From: Prinsepia uniflora
Lineage: Eukaryota; Streptophyta; Magnoliopsida; Rosales; Rosaceae
Direction of reading: 5' to 3'
DNA length: 64,000 nucleotides
Assembly: GCA_032719365.1 (NCBI GenBank)
Contig: CM064874.1
Location: 38,984,716-39,048,715 of the forward strand
A program made the position numbers and the translations under genes. The notes below the pieces were generated by a model. The model was not told where the DNA came from and did not search any database. It was given only the letters and a program-made list of their open reading frames with translations. Position 1 is the stretch's first letter. Every line of letters starts with the position of its first letter. Shown piece after piece: positions 10,830 through 21,735 of this stretch.

Positions 10830-11280
10830 TCTCAACTGGGTCTCATACCCGATTCATTTCAACAAGATTCCTCGAATCCGATTCAAATCACTTTCACAGG
10901 CCTCGGCCTAAATCCACAGTTCAACTGGGTCTCATGCCTGAATTCTCATTTCACAAACTGAACTGGGACTCAAGCCCGATAACACGAATAACTGAGCCCT
11001 AAGCCCGAACCACAAGTCAACAGGACCACAAGTCCGATTTTACAACCAATAGGGCCCTAAGCCCGATATCTCAACTAAATGGGTCTCAGGCCCGATATCA
11101 TAAATCAACGGGGCCTCAAGCCCGATAGTACACCTAATTGGGCCTCAAACCCGAATCGTAAACTAACTGGACCCTCGGTTCGATCGTATCGCTCAAATGG
11201 ACCCTAGGTCCGATTTCTCGTCAAATCAAATGGACTCCAAGTCCGTGAGTTTGCAAATCAAATGGGTCTCATGCCCGATT
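10830..11280 (-). repeat. GGGC/GGAC mini-hairpin array
   Basis: Consecutive units contain GGAC-CACAA-GTCC, GGGC-CCTAA-GCCC, GGGC-CTCAA-GCCC, GGACC-CTA-GGTCC and GGACT-CCA-AGTCC. Stem changes are compensatory. A few units hold one mismatch or a G-U type pair. Confidence 0.85.
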
Positions 11281-12432
11281 TCATATTTCCAATTCCAAAA
11301 CCAATTTATGAAACCCTTATTGAAAACCTAGCACGTATAAGCATCGTATAAAACCGAAAATCTCGAAATACGTGCAAATACTTAAATCCTAGGCTACCAC
11401 AAACAAATGCACTCATGGCATCACAAAATATACATTAAAACACTTATAAAACATTTATGCATGCATCAAGTTCGAAAGAAAGGTCCACTCACAGACTGTC
11501 TGAAGCCGTGCCTCGATACGCGTGCCATAATCGTCTCCCGGGTCAAACGTCGCCTCCGGGATTCCCAAACCTGTCTAAATTCATTTAGAAGGTTACTAAA
11601 AGCCTCATTAACCTCTCATTGAAGTCCCATAATTTTTCCGATTTTCTAACTATTTTTGACATCAATCCTAAACCTTCGCACAGTCCGAACTATATCGAAA
11701 CGATATCCGATTGACACGAAACTAGTCCCAAAATGTTTGTTACATCGAATAGATGATTTCGTATGTTGGACACTTTCTCAAATTATGGGCCACGCGCCCT
11801 CACGCGCCCCAAGAGTGGCATGTGCACTGTTCATCGTCACTTACATAGGTGAACCGGTTTTTTTTCTAGTTTTGGACCGGTTTACTGTGCTGAACTGGCG
11901 TGACCGGTTCAGTGGTTTTCTCCCTCTGTTTTGGTCCGATTTCAACCCTAATTAATCCTATAATTTTCCTAACATCCATATGAATGTAAATATATTAATT
12001 AGGACATCCAAAAACCTATAAAACTCATGGTTCAATTTGAACCTCACGGTCCAAGTTTTCCCAAAACTCTCCCATGGCTTCCCAGCCGTCCAAAATGTCC
12101 CAAACCTTCTTAAAACCTTCCTAAAAATCTAATAACCTTATTAAGAACACTTAAAACCAACCATAACGTCAAAATCGAATTTTAAAACGAAAATGGTCTA
12201 ACCGTGAAGTTTGGTTCGAGTCCATGGCCGCCGTGCACGGTGGCTCTTGATCCTGCCACCGTCCAATCTGTTTTGGTCTCCTCCTCCTCTTTCCTTCATG
12301 GCTCATGATCATCTAGTGAGGTTGGGGAGTGTTGTGAGGTGTGGGTTGCACAAATGGGTTTCGGGTTGGTGTTTGGAAGAAGAATGAAGATGATCGATGA
12401 AGGGAGGTGCATGAATGAAAATGAATGGCCAG

Positions 12433-12460
12433 TGGATGAGTGACGCTTGTCACTCATCCA
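12433..12460. repeat. Perfect 12-bp-stem hairpin of the LTR 5' part
   Basis: TGGATGAGTGAC and GTCACTCATCCA flank the loop GCTT. Homologous hairpins in other LTR copies are at 15625-15648 and, with compensatory changes (GGTGAGTGACA / TGTCACTCACC), at 40193-40216. The copy at 35137-35165 has one broken pair. Confidence 0.85.
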
Positions 12461-13199
12461 TTGGGCCATTGACAAAACCCTGGGCCCCACCTAATTCCAC
12501 TTGCCTCGAAAAACGTGTTATTGTGAATAGTACTTCACAACTTCCGTGAATCGTAACTTCGCCGTCGAACGTCCTAATTCGAGGTGCCGCCTGTCTACGG
12601 ATTCGTGTCGTCCCGATCTACGTAATGGTCTTTGGCCCTCGGCCATCGGACTTCCCGGTTCAAAAGTCAACTTTTGTCCAATTTACCAAAATGCCTTTGA
12701 ACTTCCTAACGTCATAACTTTTTCCTCGGACGTCGGAATCGAGCATGCCACCTGTCTATGAACTCGTGACGTCACGAACTACGTCACACTCATTGGCCAA
12801 AGTCTATTTGACCTCCTGAATGAAAAGTCAACGATTTACCCATTCTAGGGGCAAAATCATCATTTCGCCCGAACGTCCGCTAATCCTCGTCTAATCTCTG
12901 ATTAGTCTTGTTAATCCATTATTAATTCTTAATTAATCCCGTTAATTCAGGACGGGTCGTCACACCTGAACTCATATTAAAGTTTTAGTTTACACCCTAT
13001 TAGTACATTTGAATTTCATATTACACCCTAAACTCACCTTACAGTTCCAGTTTACATCCTACAGTTAATTTGAATTTCCACTTTGACCCTGTTCTAAACT
13101 CATCTTAAAGTGAAGACAATAAATCTTAGATTACACCTTAAGTTAAATTATTCCATATTGCAAATCACCCTAAACCTAATCATTTCACAATAATAATTT

Positions 13200-13350
13200 C
13201 TAGAAAAATGTGAAAGCAACTTTCCACATTTCACATGTGAAAGCATCATTCAAAAGAACATGTGAAAACATCTTACCAAATTTCACATGTCAAAGTGACA
13301 TCTTTCCACATTTCACATGTGAAAGCATGGCTCCACATGTGAAAGCATCT
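13200..13350. repeat. Irregular tandem repeat of TTTCACATGTGAAAGCAT
   Basis: The palindromic word TTTCACATGTGAAA recurs several times with spacers of 15-40 bp. It lies downstream of the MULE zinc-knuckle coding region, in the presumed intron. Confidence 0.75.
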
Positions 13351-13404
13351 TTCATTTTTTATTAAGTATAATCTATATAACACTTCAACGAACTTGAAAG
13401 GATA

Positions 13405-14846
13405 AGATCACTACATGACACTTGTTAAGCCTATGACCTAATTCACCACAATTTTTGCACATAAGCTCAATGTGGTACCGTCGAAGCTTGGTTGGATGTT
13501 GTGGTTGCTCTGTCTCACCAGTTGAATTTTTTCCTACTTTTTCTTCGCCTACTTGATTGTTTGTGGTAGGTTGGTGGCTTCAAAACAGGTAACCCAGTGG
13601 ATGCCCATTGATCTTGGCTTGTCATCGACTTAATTATCCTATCATAGCACTTCAAGTAGGCCTCTTTGTTGTAGCATTCGTGTACATACATTTCTGCTTT
13701 CATATTCAAGCAATTGAGTGGTAAGCAAACATGTGGGCATGGGATTCCATTCAGATCCCATTCCCTACATGAACATGTTCTTGCCTTCAAATCCACCCTA
13801 AATTGCCTCATAGCTTGGTGAGTCACTTCAAAGACTTCATTACCTGCATGCCTTGGAATATACCACTACCCATTCTTTTTTCTTCTCTAAAATAGACTTT
13901 ATCCTTGGCCCAAAATCTCCATTCCATTTAACAGCTGCCAACTTTCTTGTTGAGAACAACAACATCACATAAGTTTTGATTCTCTCCAGCATAGTTATAA
14001 TTGGCTTGTCCCTAGCAGGCAATATTGCCTTGTTGAATGCCTCGTTGAGATTGTTGAGTAAAATATCCAGTTTATAGTGTGTGCTGAAATGAGACCTTGT
14101 CCATTGTCTTGGATTCATCTTGCTTAATCAATCATGGGCTGCAGGACTCAATTCTGCCATGACCTTTATTTCTGCTTTGTACCATGCAATAGTTGTTGAC
14201 CTTGAGATTTTCTCAAACTGCAACTTCAGTGCTAATCCTTTGTGTATTGCATTGAATTTTCCATACATATGCCTGGTACAGTGCCTATGATCATCCCTTG
14301 GAAACAACTTATACAAAGCCTCGATTAACCCCTTCTATTTATCAGTCATGAATATGGGTCTTGTCTTGTTTTCAAACTTCAAGTCCACAGCCAACAACCC
14401 AAGGAACCATTTCCATGTGGAGTAGTTTTCTACCTCAGCAATGGAATAGGATACTACAAACATGCCGTTGTTAGAATCAACACCAACAACAGTTAAAATC
14501 TGGCCTGAGTAGGGTTTCTTGATGTGAGCATCATCCAATCCAATAAATGGCTTACATCTTTTCAGCCAACCCTCTTTGCAGGCACCTAAGCACACATAAA
14601 GACTTTGGAATCTTGGCTCATCATAACCCTCAATCTCATATTTGATCTTCACTGTGCTGCCAACGTTTACTCTCATAAGCTCTTTACAATAATCTCTCAA
14701 CTTCCCATATTGGCTCATGTATGTCCCCTCCAAACTTTCAAAGGCCTATTTCCTTGCCCTATAGCAGGCTGTCTTACTCGGCCTATAACTAGTTTCTTGA
14801 TTGATCATTTCTTGGAATTCACCAAGATCCCACTTCTTGCTTGTAA
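13405..14846 (-). pseudogene. MuDR/MULE transposase, core part, degenerate
   Basis: Read on the minus strand this is a Mutator-type transposase. 'TSKKWDLGEFQEMINQE' opens the piece directly after the Cassandra insertion. The MULE catalytic domain follows, with the first Asp in 'FIGLDDAHIKKPYSG' (about 14520-14550) and the second in 'PIFMTDK'. Then comes 'HRHCTRHMYGKF' and a SWIM zinc finger, CSC...CPH, at about 13731-13775. A CCHC zinc knuckle (C-x2-C-x4-H-x4-C) near 13417-13464 closes it. The gene is broken by in-frame stops at 14746-14748 (TAG), 14335-14337 (TAG) and 14128-14130 (TGA). Frameshifts lie near 13845 (between 'WVVVYSKACR' and 'NEVFEVTHQAM') and near 13517 (before the knuckle). 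The N-terminal part continues on the far side of the Cassandra element at 21044-21165. It cannot encode an active enzyme as it stands. Confidence 0.92.
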
Positions 14847-15131
14847 TGTCACATCCCAACTCATCTAGCACGATATTGTCCGCTTTGCGCCCAACCTTCA
14901 CGGTTTTGTTTCTAGGAACAAACGTGTAATTTCCTAGTAGGTCACCCATCCTTAGATTGCACCAGTCCCCTACTCACTTAACTTTGGAGTTCCCCAAGAA
15001 TCCAAAGCTAGTGAGCTCCCAAAAGGCCTCATACTAGATAGATACGTGTCCACACATATAAGGCACTTCACCTTTCCCTCCCCAAACGATGTGGGATGGT
15101 TCACCGTTCTTATCACGACATGGGTGTTACA
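14847..15131 (-). repeat. Cassandra 3' LTR
   Basis: TGTAACACCC (minus, from 15131) to GGGATGTGACA (ending 14847). The phrase 'GACAATATCGTGCTAGAT' recurs in the 5' LTR fragment at about 15217-15236. Confidence 0.92.
14925..14995 (-). promoter_or_regulatory. 5S-rRNA-derived block in Cassandra 3' LTR
   Basis: On the minus strand 'AACTCCAAAGTTAAGTGAGT' is followed by 'AAGGATGGGTGACCTACTAG'. This matches the internal control region and box C of plant 5S rRNA genes with a few substitutions. In Cassandra this region is thought to recruit RNA polymerase III. The partner block in the 5' LTR is at about 20843-20912. Confidence 0.85.
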
Positions 15132-16580
15132 ATCCACCCCCTTTGGGCCCCAGCGTCCTCGCTGGAACACTTCCGATCGAGGGTCCAGTTCTGATACCAT
15201 TCTGTCACTACCCTACCCATCTAGCACGATATTGTCTACTTTGGGCCCAACCCTTAAGGTTTTGTTTCTGGGAACTCGCGTGTAAGGACTCGTCTCGAAT
15301 CTATGAGATTAATTAAGGTTAATGACGGATTATCAAAGATTAACTAAGGAATAGTCGAGGATTATCGAACAATTTGGATAAATGACAATTTTACCCTTAG
15401 AAAGGGCAAAAAGTTGACTTTTGATCCGGGAGGTCAAATGCATGTGGACGAAGGACTGTTACGTAGATTGAGATGATACAATTCCATAGAAAAGCGACAC
15501 ATCAAAATTAGACATCGTACGGGAAAGTTATGGGTCAAGAAAGGTTTCATGAACTATTCACAATTGTACGTTTTCAAATCATTTTGTCTTTAGTGGGACC
15601 CAAAATCTCTCCTGTGGACCAATAGATGAGTGACAAGTGTCACTCATCCATTGATCCACACCCATACATATACATGCAACCGTCATCATCTTCATTTTCA
15701 TTCATCTTCTTCATTTTTCACACCCAAATTGTACCCACCCCCACAACCATCATCTTTATCCTTCCTTAAGACCATAGAGAGACAAAGAGGATGAGAGAGA
15801 GACTGAGAGATGACAAGGGACGGCGGAGCTGCCGCGGGGGTGATCGGAAAACACGAAAAACATAGGTAACCCGTGGGTCTTGGATTTGGGTTTTTGTTTT
15901 TGAAGTTTTGGACCGATTCAAAGCCCATGGTTATGTTCTTGGAGCTCATACAAGCTTGTAGGTGTAAGAATGGAAGGTTTTGGACGACGGGAGTGGCTGG
16001 AACATCGATTCAAAGTTTGGCCGAAACTTTGGGAGGCCATATCTTCAAAACCAGGTATTTTCTTGAAATTCTGGATTCAGATTTGGATTCCTTGGCTCGA
16101 GTAGCAAGATTTTCATATATAGAACGTAGGATTTGGTTGAGAAATGAGAGAGTTATGAAGGTTTGAAAATTTGGCCAACAATGGCGGTTTTTCTGTCCTC
16201 GACGGCCGAACCAGACAGCGTCGCACGACGAGCCATTGACCTGACCCATTTACCCAAACCATTGACTCAACCCGTTGACCTGACCCATTAACCTATTGAC
16301 CATTGATCGATGACGTCGGTGTTGACTTTGCTGACGTCAGCATTGACCGTTGACTTTTTGGTTGACAAAATTTTGACCCGCACATAGGGGCACGTGGACA
16401 CGAATTTTGAGATCAAACTAGTCTTGTTCGTAAGGTTTCGACGTTCTGAATCCAATTGCGACGATTTCAGGTCAATCAGAGATCATTTGATAGGTCATTT
16501 GGAGGTTTTTAGCCTCGGAAAGCGTGTTCGCGACACATTGACAATTCCGGGAGTCTTAAGAGTTTATAGTATGGACTTGT

Positions 16581-19215
16581 TGTGACGACCCGGAAATTTG
16601 AAAAAGGGAAAAATTGGAAAATTGGAAGGAAATGACGATTTTGCCCCTGGTTATGAGGGCCGAAAGTTGACTTTTTGATGGAGATTTTGTTTGGACTTTC
16701 CGGGAGGACCGTTGGATAGGTCTCGGGACGCTGAATCCGTAGACAGGCGGCATGCATCAATCGGGGTCCGGATGGAAAAGTTATGGGTCTCAAACGGCGA
16801 GGGGCATTTTGGTCATTTTTTTGGTAAGTGCAAAAAGGTAATTTGACTGCTGGAATTTGGTGATTTGGTGATGCAGCCCTATTAATGTTGTGTCAAACTG
16901 AGTGGAGGACACATGTGCCCGCTAAATTGGATGAGGATTGTTATTTAGCAACATTTGTCACTTGGTGAGGGGATTAGTGGCTTCTGTAATAGTAATCTAA
17001 TATCAGTTAGGAGGTATGTGTGTGTTTAAATTGTAAAACGGGTGTGTATGTGAAAAACAGAGAGAGAACTTACACTGTTGGATTGATCTTCCCAGCAACC
17101 AAAATCAACTGGGAAATTAATGCAATTGAGAGTGAAACGTGAGAAGTTAAAGGGAAGTGAGAGAGATGAATCGTGAAAGAGAACCCAGAGGAACTGAAAC
17201 CCAGAAAACCCGAAAAACCATTAATGGACCTTAGGATCGAATTTGATGTTGTGGATGTTTGTGAGTGAAATTGAGGTTGAGTTTAGCTTCCTGGGATTGA
17301 GACGAGTCGAACCCAATGAAATTTGAAGGGAATCGGGGTCGTTTGGGCTTAGAATAGAAAGGGGGAGAGCTTGAGATTTTCGAGCTTCAGTCGAGGGATT
17401 TGAGACATGGGACGATGAAATTGAACTTGCAAAGACGTTTATGAGAACCCCGCGAAGCTCCCTGATACGTCAATTGAAGGAAAACAAGGATAATTGATGG
17501 AGATTGGACGATGACTAGAGTTCGACTGTCTTCGAGAATTCGAGATCGAATGGGAGGATTGAGGTAAGTTCGAATGTAATTAAGTTCACAGATCCTTAAT
17601 TAAACCTATTTCGATGCTAATGGACATTTTAATTGTCGAAAACGATGTTGAATTGATGGAGAACTAAACGGGTCATGTCGCAGGTTGCAGGGTCCGGTTA
17701 TCAAACATACGGGTGAAGGAGACAACACTATTCACGTGCGTGGCTTTCACGCGCAGCCACTCATGGCGGCACATGAGGGAGAGTGGGCATGATTCTCGAG
17801 GTGAGTTCAACATGATTTTTGTTCTATGCAATGTAACGAACATTTTGGCGTTGGTTTCGAGTTAATTGGACACCATTTCGATATTGTTTCGAGGGTCCGA
17901 AAGTTTATGTTACATGTTTAATAATATTAATTCCCAGAAAATTATGGGGAATTAGTGTGATGTTGATTAAGTCCTTAGTGACCATGAGTAATGATTTTGG
18001 ACAGGATTCGAGATTCCTAGAAAATGTCGGAAATTACGAAAACGCGTGCAGCTCGAAAAGCGAGCGGTTTGGACGGTGTGTGAGTGGACGTTTGTTTTAT
18101 AAACTTATATGCATGCATAGTTAAATGTTTTACATGATTTATGGCATGATTTGAATTGAAATGATTTGATATGATTATTTTGGGATTTAATTATTATTTT
18201 AATCGGTGTTTCAGGCACGTTTTTCGAAAAAATGTGAAATGATTTGGCATGCATATATGTTTTAAATGCTTTATGATATGATTTGAAATGATTTGGTATG
18301 ATTGATGTTTCGATGTGATGATTTCCGGATTTTGGGAATTTTATATTGTTTTGGACACGATTTTTGAGAAAACCATGATATTGCTATTTTGGGCGAAGGC
18401 CCGGGATTTGAGATTGGTTTTGACTCGAGTTATGAGTCGGGAAATTGATTTAATGGATTTCGGAGTTAAATATGATTTGACAGAATTGAATGGTTTTCAG
18501 ATATGAGTTTACGGATTTATGTGCATTGAATTATTTAACGATTTTACGGATTTACGAGAAATGATGATTTTGATTGTGTATTGATGTTTGATGCCCCCAG
18601 ATGTGTAATTCCTGGGTAGACTTCGGATGTGTAATTCCCGAAGTGACTCCAGATGTGTAATTCCTGGAGGGACTCCAGATGCGTAATTCCCGGAGGGACC
18701 GGATGTGTAATTCTCAGTGAGGCTGGATGTATAATTCTCAGCATGGATGACGACTCTAGATGTGTAATTCCCAGAGGATCCTCGGATGTGTAATTCCCGA
18801 GTTTTATGCTTTATTATGTGATAAAATGGTTTTATGAAATGATTTAAATGGCATGTGGGCTTGAGAGCCGAGATTTGACTTGTTATGTGATTTGGCTGGA
18901 AAGCCAGTGATGTTTTTCATATGTTGATTCTATGCATGCATGGTTTGATAAACTGGAGGGTAAATGATGTGTTTTGATAACTGTGTTTTTACATGATATG
19001 ATTTTTGTCCACTCACACCTTTCCTGTTTTAATGACCCTCCAAGCAGTGGCACGACGTTCGGGCCTGATCGAGAGGCGGGGGCATGAGCAGAAATCAGTG
19101 CAGTCATCCCTTGTCTGATAGGTGCTGAAGGGTAGTTTCGGGACTTCAGTTGACTTGTCAGACGGGAGCAGGACCGAGCACGGTTATCAAAGTCCAGTTG
19201 GGACGGGTCCTGTCA
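16581..19215 (+). mobile_element. Solo LTR nested in the LTR 15281-20832
   Basis: It starts TGTGACGACCCGG at 16581 and ends GGACGGGTCCTGTCA at 19215. The flanks are CTTGT (16576-16580) and CTTTT (19216-19220), a near-perfect 5-bp duplication. The boxes GTGAGTGGAC (18080-18089) and GTCCACTCAC (19007-19016) bound the array 18596-18801. It belongs to the same subfamily as the LTR at the window start. Confidence 0.85.
18596..18801 (+). repeat. Second ATGTGTAATTC mini-hairpin array
   Basis: It is the same array type as 140-369, with one unit missing relative to that copy. Stems include CCCAG/CTGGG, CTTCGG/CCGAAG, CTCCAG/CTGGAG and CTCGG/CCGAG around the same loop. Confidence 0.88.
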
Positions 19216-21043
19216 CTTTTTTAGGTTGATAATGACCTTTGGATGTTATTTGGACAGGTCTGGTCGTCCCAGTGATTGTGGATTAGCCCTGGAGTGGCTT
19301 ACGACGCGGGTTTCGGAGCGCGCAGCTTGGACGGATTGTGAGTGGAATTTATTTTATGAAATATGATGCATGCATAACTGTTTTATATGTCTTATGAACA
19401 TGACTTGAGATTCCTTGAGTGCATATGATTTAAATATATTTTATATCGCATTTTCTACGATATTGCACGTAGTTCGAGATTTATGATTTATATGATATTT
19501 GGGCTTAGGCCAAGTATACAATGTGCATGTGATTATATGATTGATGGTTTCACAGAGAGGTGTGAAACCAAGAATTTGATTTATGATTTTGAAGGATTTC
19601 ACGGAGATGCGTGAAATCGAGATTCGGGCATAAGTCTCAATTGGAAATCCCCTTTGACTATTGGGATTTGGGAAATGTTTTGAATAATGAAATAGTTTTT
19701 GGATTTGAAAATATCTTTCGGGCGTATGACCCAATTGGTTTATGGTTTGACTTAGAGTATAGTCAAACGGGAAATATATCGGGTTGTGATCCAGTTATGA
19801 GATTTATGAAAGATATTTCGGGCATGAGACCCAGTTGTGGCTTTGATAGGATTCGAGGAATCCTGAGTTTATGACGTGTTGATAGACACTATTTTCAATG
19901 ATGGTTTTATGGAAACAGATTTGTTGAAACTATATTCCGGGCGTGGACCCTGTTGAGATGATTTATGAGAAATAACTGTTTGATTTGAGTTACAACTGTT
20001 ATGAAAATGTTTCCATTATTTTCAAAATGATGATTATGATTTTGAGTTTAAAGACTCGGATTATGAGAGGGTCCGGTTGTGAATATGTTTCCCCGGAAAA
20101 CACCCTGGGGATAATGCTCGTCTCCGAGGTACGGAGAGGTCACGATGCGCCTGCTGTCAAGCAACCGTGGGAGGCTCGACTCAGGAGTGCAGTATATGAG
20201 ATCGATCGATGATATGTTCACGAAGATCTGGAGATTGTCGGCTGATGATGTGTTCACGGAGACATGCTCAGGACCAGAGCAGTCATTGAGCTTATGGGTA
20301 AGCGTTGTTGGGATTAGAATCATGGCTGATGATGATGAGCTGAAATCCCATATGGTTTGATATTTGGGCTGAGGTCCCATGTGATTTGTTTTGGGCTGAG
20401 ACCCTGTATGATTTGGTTTTGGGCAGGGTCCCTAGTGCAGAAATGGCTTTGATTGAGAAGCATTTTTCAATGTGTTTTGTTTTGAAAAACAAAATGATTT
20501 TCTTTTGAGAAAAGTATTTGAAATAATTGTTTTCTGATGCATGCATAATTTTTCGTAAAGGGTATAAATTTCACTTTCGATAAATTGTTTTTATAACTGA
20601 TTATTTTTATCCGTTCACAGCTTTTGTTGTTTTTGTTTCCTTTCAGGTTGATCGCGGATGCAAGCTGTAGTAGAGATCGTGACATCACATGTCGATGCGC
20701 AACCCCACAGATCCTTGCGTACTCTGGATAACCCCGAGCGGGTTACAGTTTTATCCCTTGTCTGGCACGTGGTGCCAGACGGGAGCAGGCACCTCCCAAG
20801 ATAATCCAGGGGGATTGGGATGGGTCCTGTCATCACGTGCGATTTCCTAATAGATCACCCATCCTGAGATTACACCAGCCCCTACTCCCTTAACTTTGGA
20901 GTTCCCCAAGAATCCAAAACCAGTGAGCTCCCAAAAGGCCTCATGTTAGATAGATACCTGCCCACACATATAAGGCACTTCACCTTTCCCTTCCCGAGTA
21001 GTGTGGGATTGTTCATCGTTATTCTCAAGACATAGGTGTTATA

Positions 21044-21165
21044 TGTAAGGTGTCTCAGGTATTTTTCCTTCATCCACCTTGTATTGGCATGATAATTGGT
21101 AGTTCCCACCCCACAACTTTGTTCTTCTTGTAAACCCTTTATTTGAAAATAATCCCTCTAACTCA
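21044..21165 (-). pseudogene. MULE transposase, N-terminal piece
   Basis: On the minus strand the frame '...GTTNYHANTRWMKEKYLRHL' runs into the Cassandra insertion and resumes as 'TSKKWDLGEF' at 14846. Upstream 'RDYFQIKGLQEEQSCG' precedes it, the region before the MULE catalytic domain. An in-frame TAG lies near the boundary with the MITE insertion. This piece sits between the Cassandra element and the hAT MITE 21174-21695. Confidence 0.75.
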
Positions 21166-21173
21166 CCCTAGAG

Positions 21174-21695
21174 TAAGGGTGGCAATTTTTGACACGACTC
21201 GAAACCCGTACGAGATTTATCCAGGTCAACCCGCACGATTAAAATTTTGGGTCATTTTTCGGGTCAACCTATTATGACCCGTTTAATAAACGGTTGGGTT
21301 TCGGGTCAACGTGTTAATCCGTAAAATAACATGCTTACCCGTTTAATAAATAAGTAGATTTCGGGTTAATAAGTTAACCCGTATATTGACTTATATATTG
21401 ACCTATTTAATAAACGTGTCATTACTAACTCATATATCTACCCATTTACCTACTTAAATACATATTAAATCTTATATTTGAAATAAGTTAAACATGTTAA
21501 ATATGTTAAACGGGTCAAACAGGTCATAGGTTAATTGGGTTTTGAGTACGACCTATTTAGTAAATGGGTCACACGGGTTACGCTGGTCATTAACAGGTTG
21601 GACATTCTTGACACGATTTTAACGGGTCGGGTTTGGGTTGGACATATATGGGTAAAACAAAGTTCATGACACAACACGATCCATTGCCACCCCTA
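21174..21695. mobile_element. hAT-type MITE, 8-bp TSD CCCTAGAG
   Basis: The ends TAAGGGTGGCAAT and ATTGCCACCCCTA are inverted repeats, flanked by CCCTAGAG at 21166-21173 and 21696-21703. The 522-bp interior consists of 'GGGTCAACC', 'GACCCGTTTAATAAACGG' type words, typical of common plant hAT MITEs, and has no coding potential. It interrupts the MULE transposase frame. Confidence 0.93.
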
Positions 21696-21703
21696 CCCTA
21701 GAG

Positions 21704-21735
21704 GCATATACGAAGAAAGTACAACCTTCTGAAGT
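21704..21735 (-). pseudogene. MULE transposase, most upstream recognisable piece
   Basis: The minus strand reads 'GCTFFVYAS', in frame with 'RVS' at the edge of the next piece once the MITE is removed. This matches the segment 'C-x-F-x-V-x-A-S' that opens the MULE N-terminal domain. Beyond it an A-rich run begins and no further coding can be followed. Confidence 0.5.

Larger units (their letters stand above)
9813..12964 (-). mobile_element. Solo LTR, minus strand, TSD CCTGA
   Basis: The element runs from TGTCAGGACCGG at 9813 to GACGGGTCGTCACA at 12964. Its flanks are identical 5-bp repeats, CCTGA at 9808-9812 and 12965-12969. It carries the terminal hairpin at 9866-9886, a degenerate GTGAGTGGAA box near 10024, the GTCCACTCAC box at 11483-11492, a GGGC/GGAC hairpin array and a 5' hairpin at 12433-12460. 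It has no internal domain, so it is a solo LTR. It sits in the 3' intron of the MULE transposase. Confidence 0.93.
15281..20832 (+). mobile_element. Solo LTR inside the Cassandra 5' LTR, itself interrupted
   Basis: The element starts TGTAAGGACTCGTC at 15281 and ends GGGATGGGTCCTGTCA at 20832. Flanks are TCGCG (15276-15280) and TCACG (20833-20837), a 5-bp duplication with one change. Subtracting the nested copy 16581-19215 leaves about 2.9 kb, the normal size. The 5' hairpin is at 15625-15648. The terminal hairpin at 20760-20780 reads GTCTGGCAC, GTG, GTGCCAGAC, a compensatory variant of the common form. Confidence 0.88.
14847..21043 (-). mobile_element. Cassandra TRIM retroelement, interrupted by nested LTRs; TSD TGTAA
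   Basis: Read on the minus strand the element has a 5' LTR in two parts (21043-20833 and 15280-15203), an internal region of only 71 bp (15202-15132) and a 3' LTR (15131-14847, 285 bp). The flanks are TGTAA at 14842-14846 and 21044-21048. The internal region starts with TGGTATCAGAACTGG, complementary to initiator Met tRNA, and ends with the purine tract AAAGGGGGTGGAT. Both LTRs carry a 5S-rRNA-like block with GGATGGGTGACC, the hallmark of Cassandra. Without insertions it would be about 640 bp with LTRs of 284 and 285 bp. It lies in the coding region of the MULE transposase and is itself host to the LTR 15281-20832. Confidence 0.93.

Noticed and set aside
14746..14949. Minus-strand frame starting 'MGDLLGNYTFVPRN'
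   Set aside because: The first half is Cassandra 3' LTR; only the part from 14846 downward belongs to the MULE transposase.
20882..21109. Minus-strand frame that seems to fuse a MULE part with another protein part
   Set aside because: Its second half is Cassandra LTR sequence (5S-like block); the apparent fusion is an insertion junction, not a protein.
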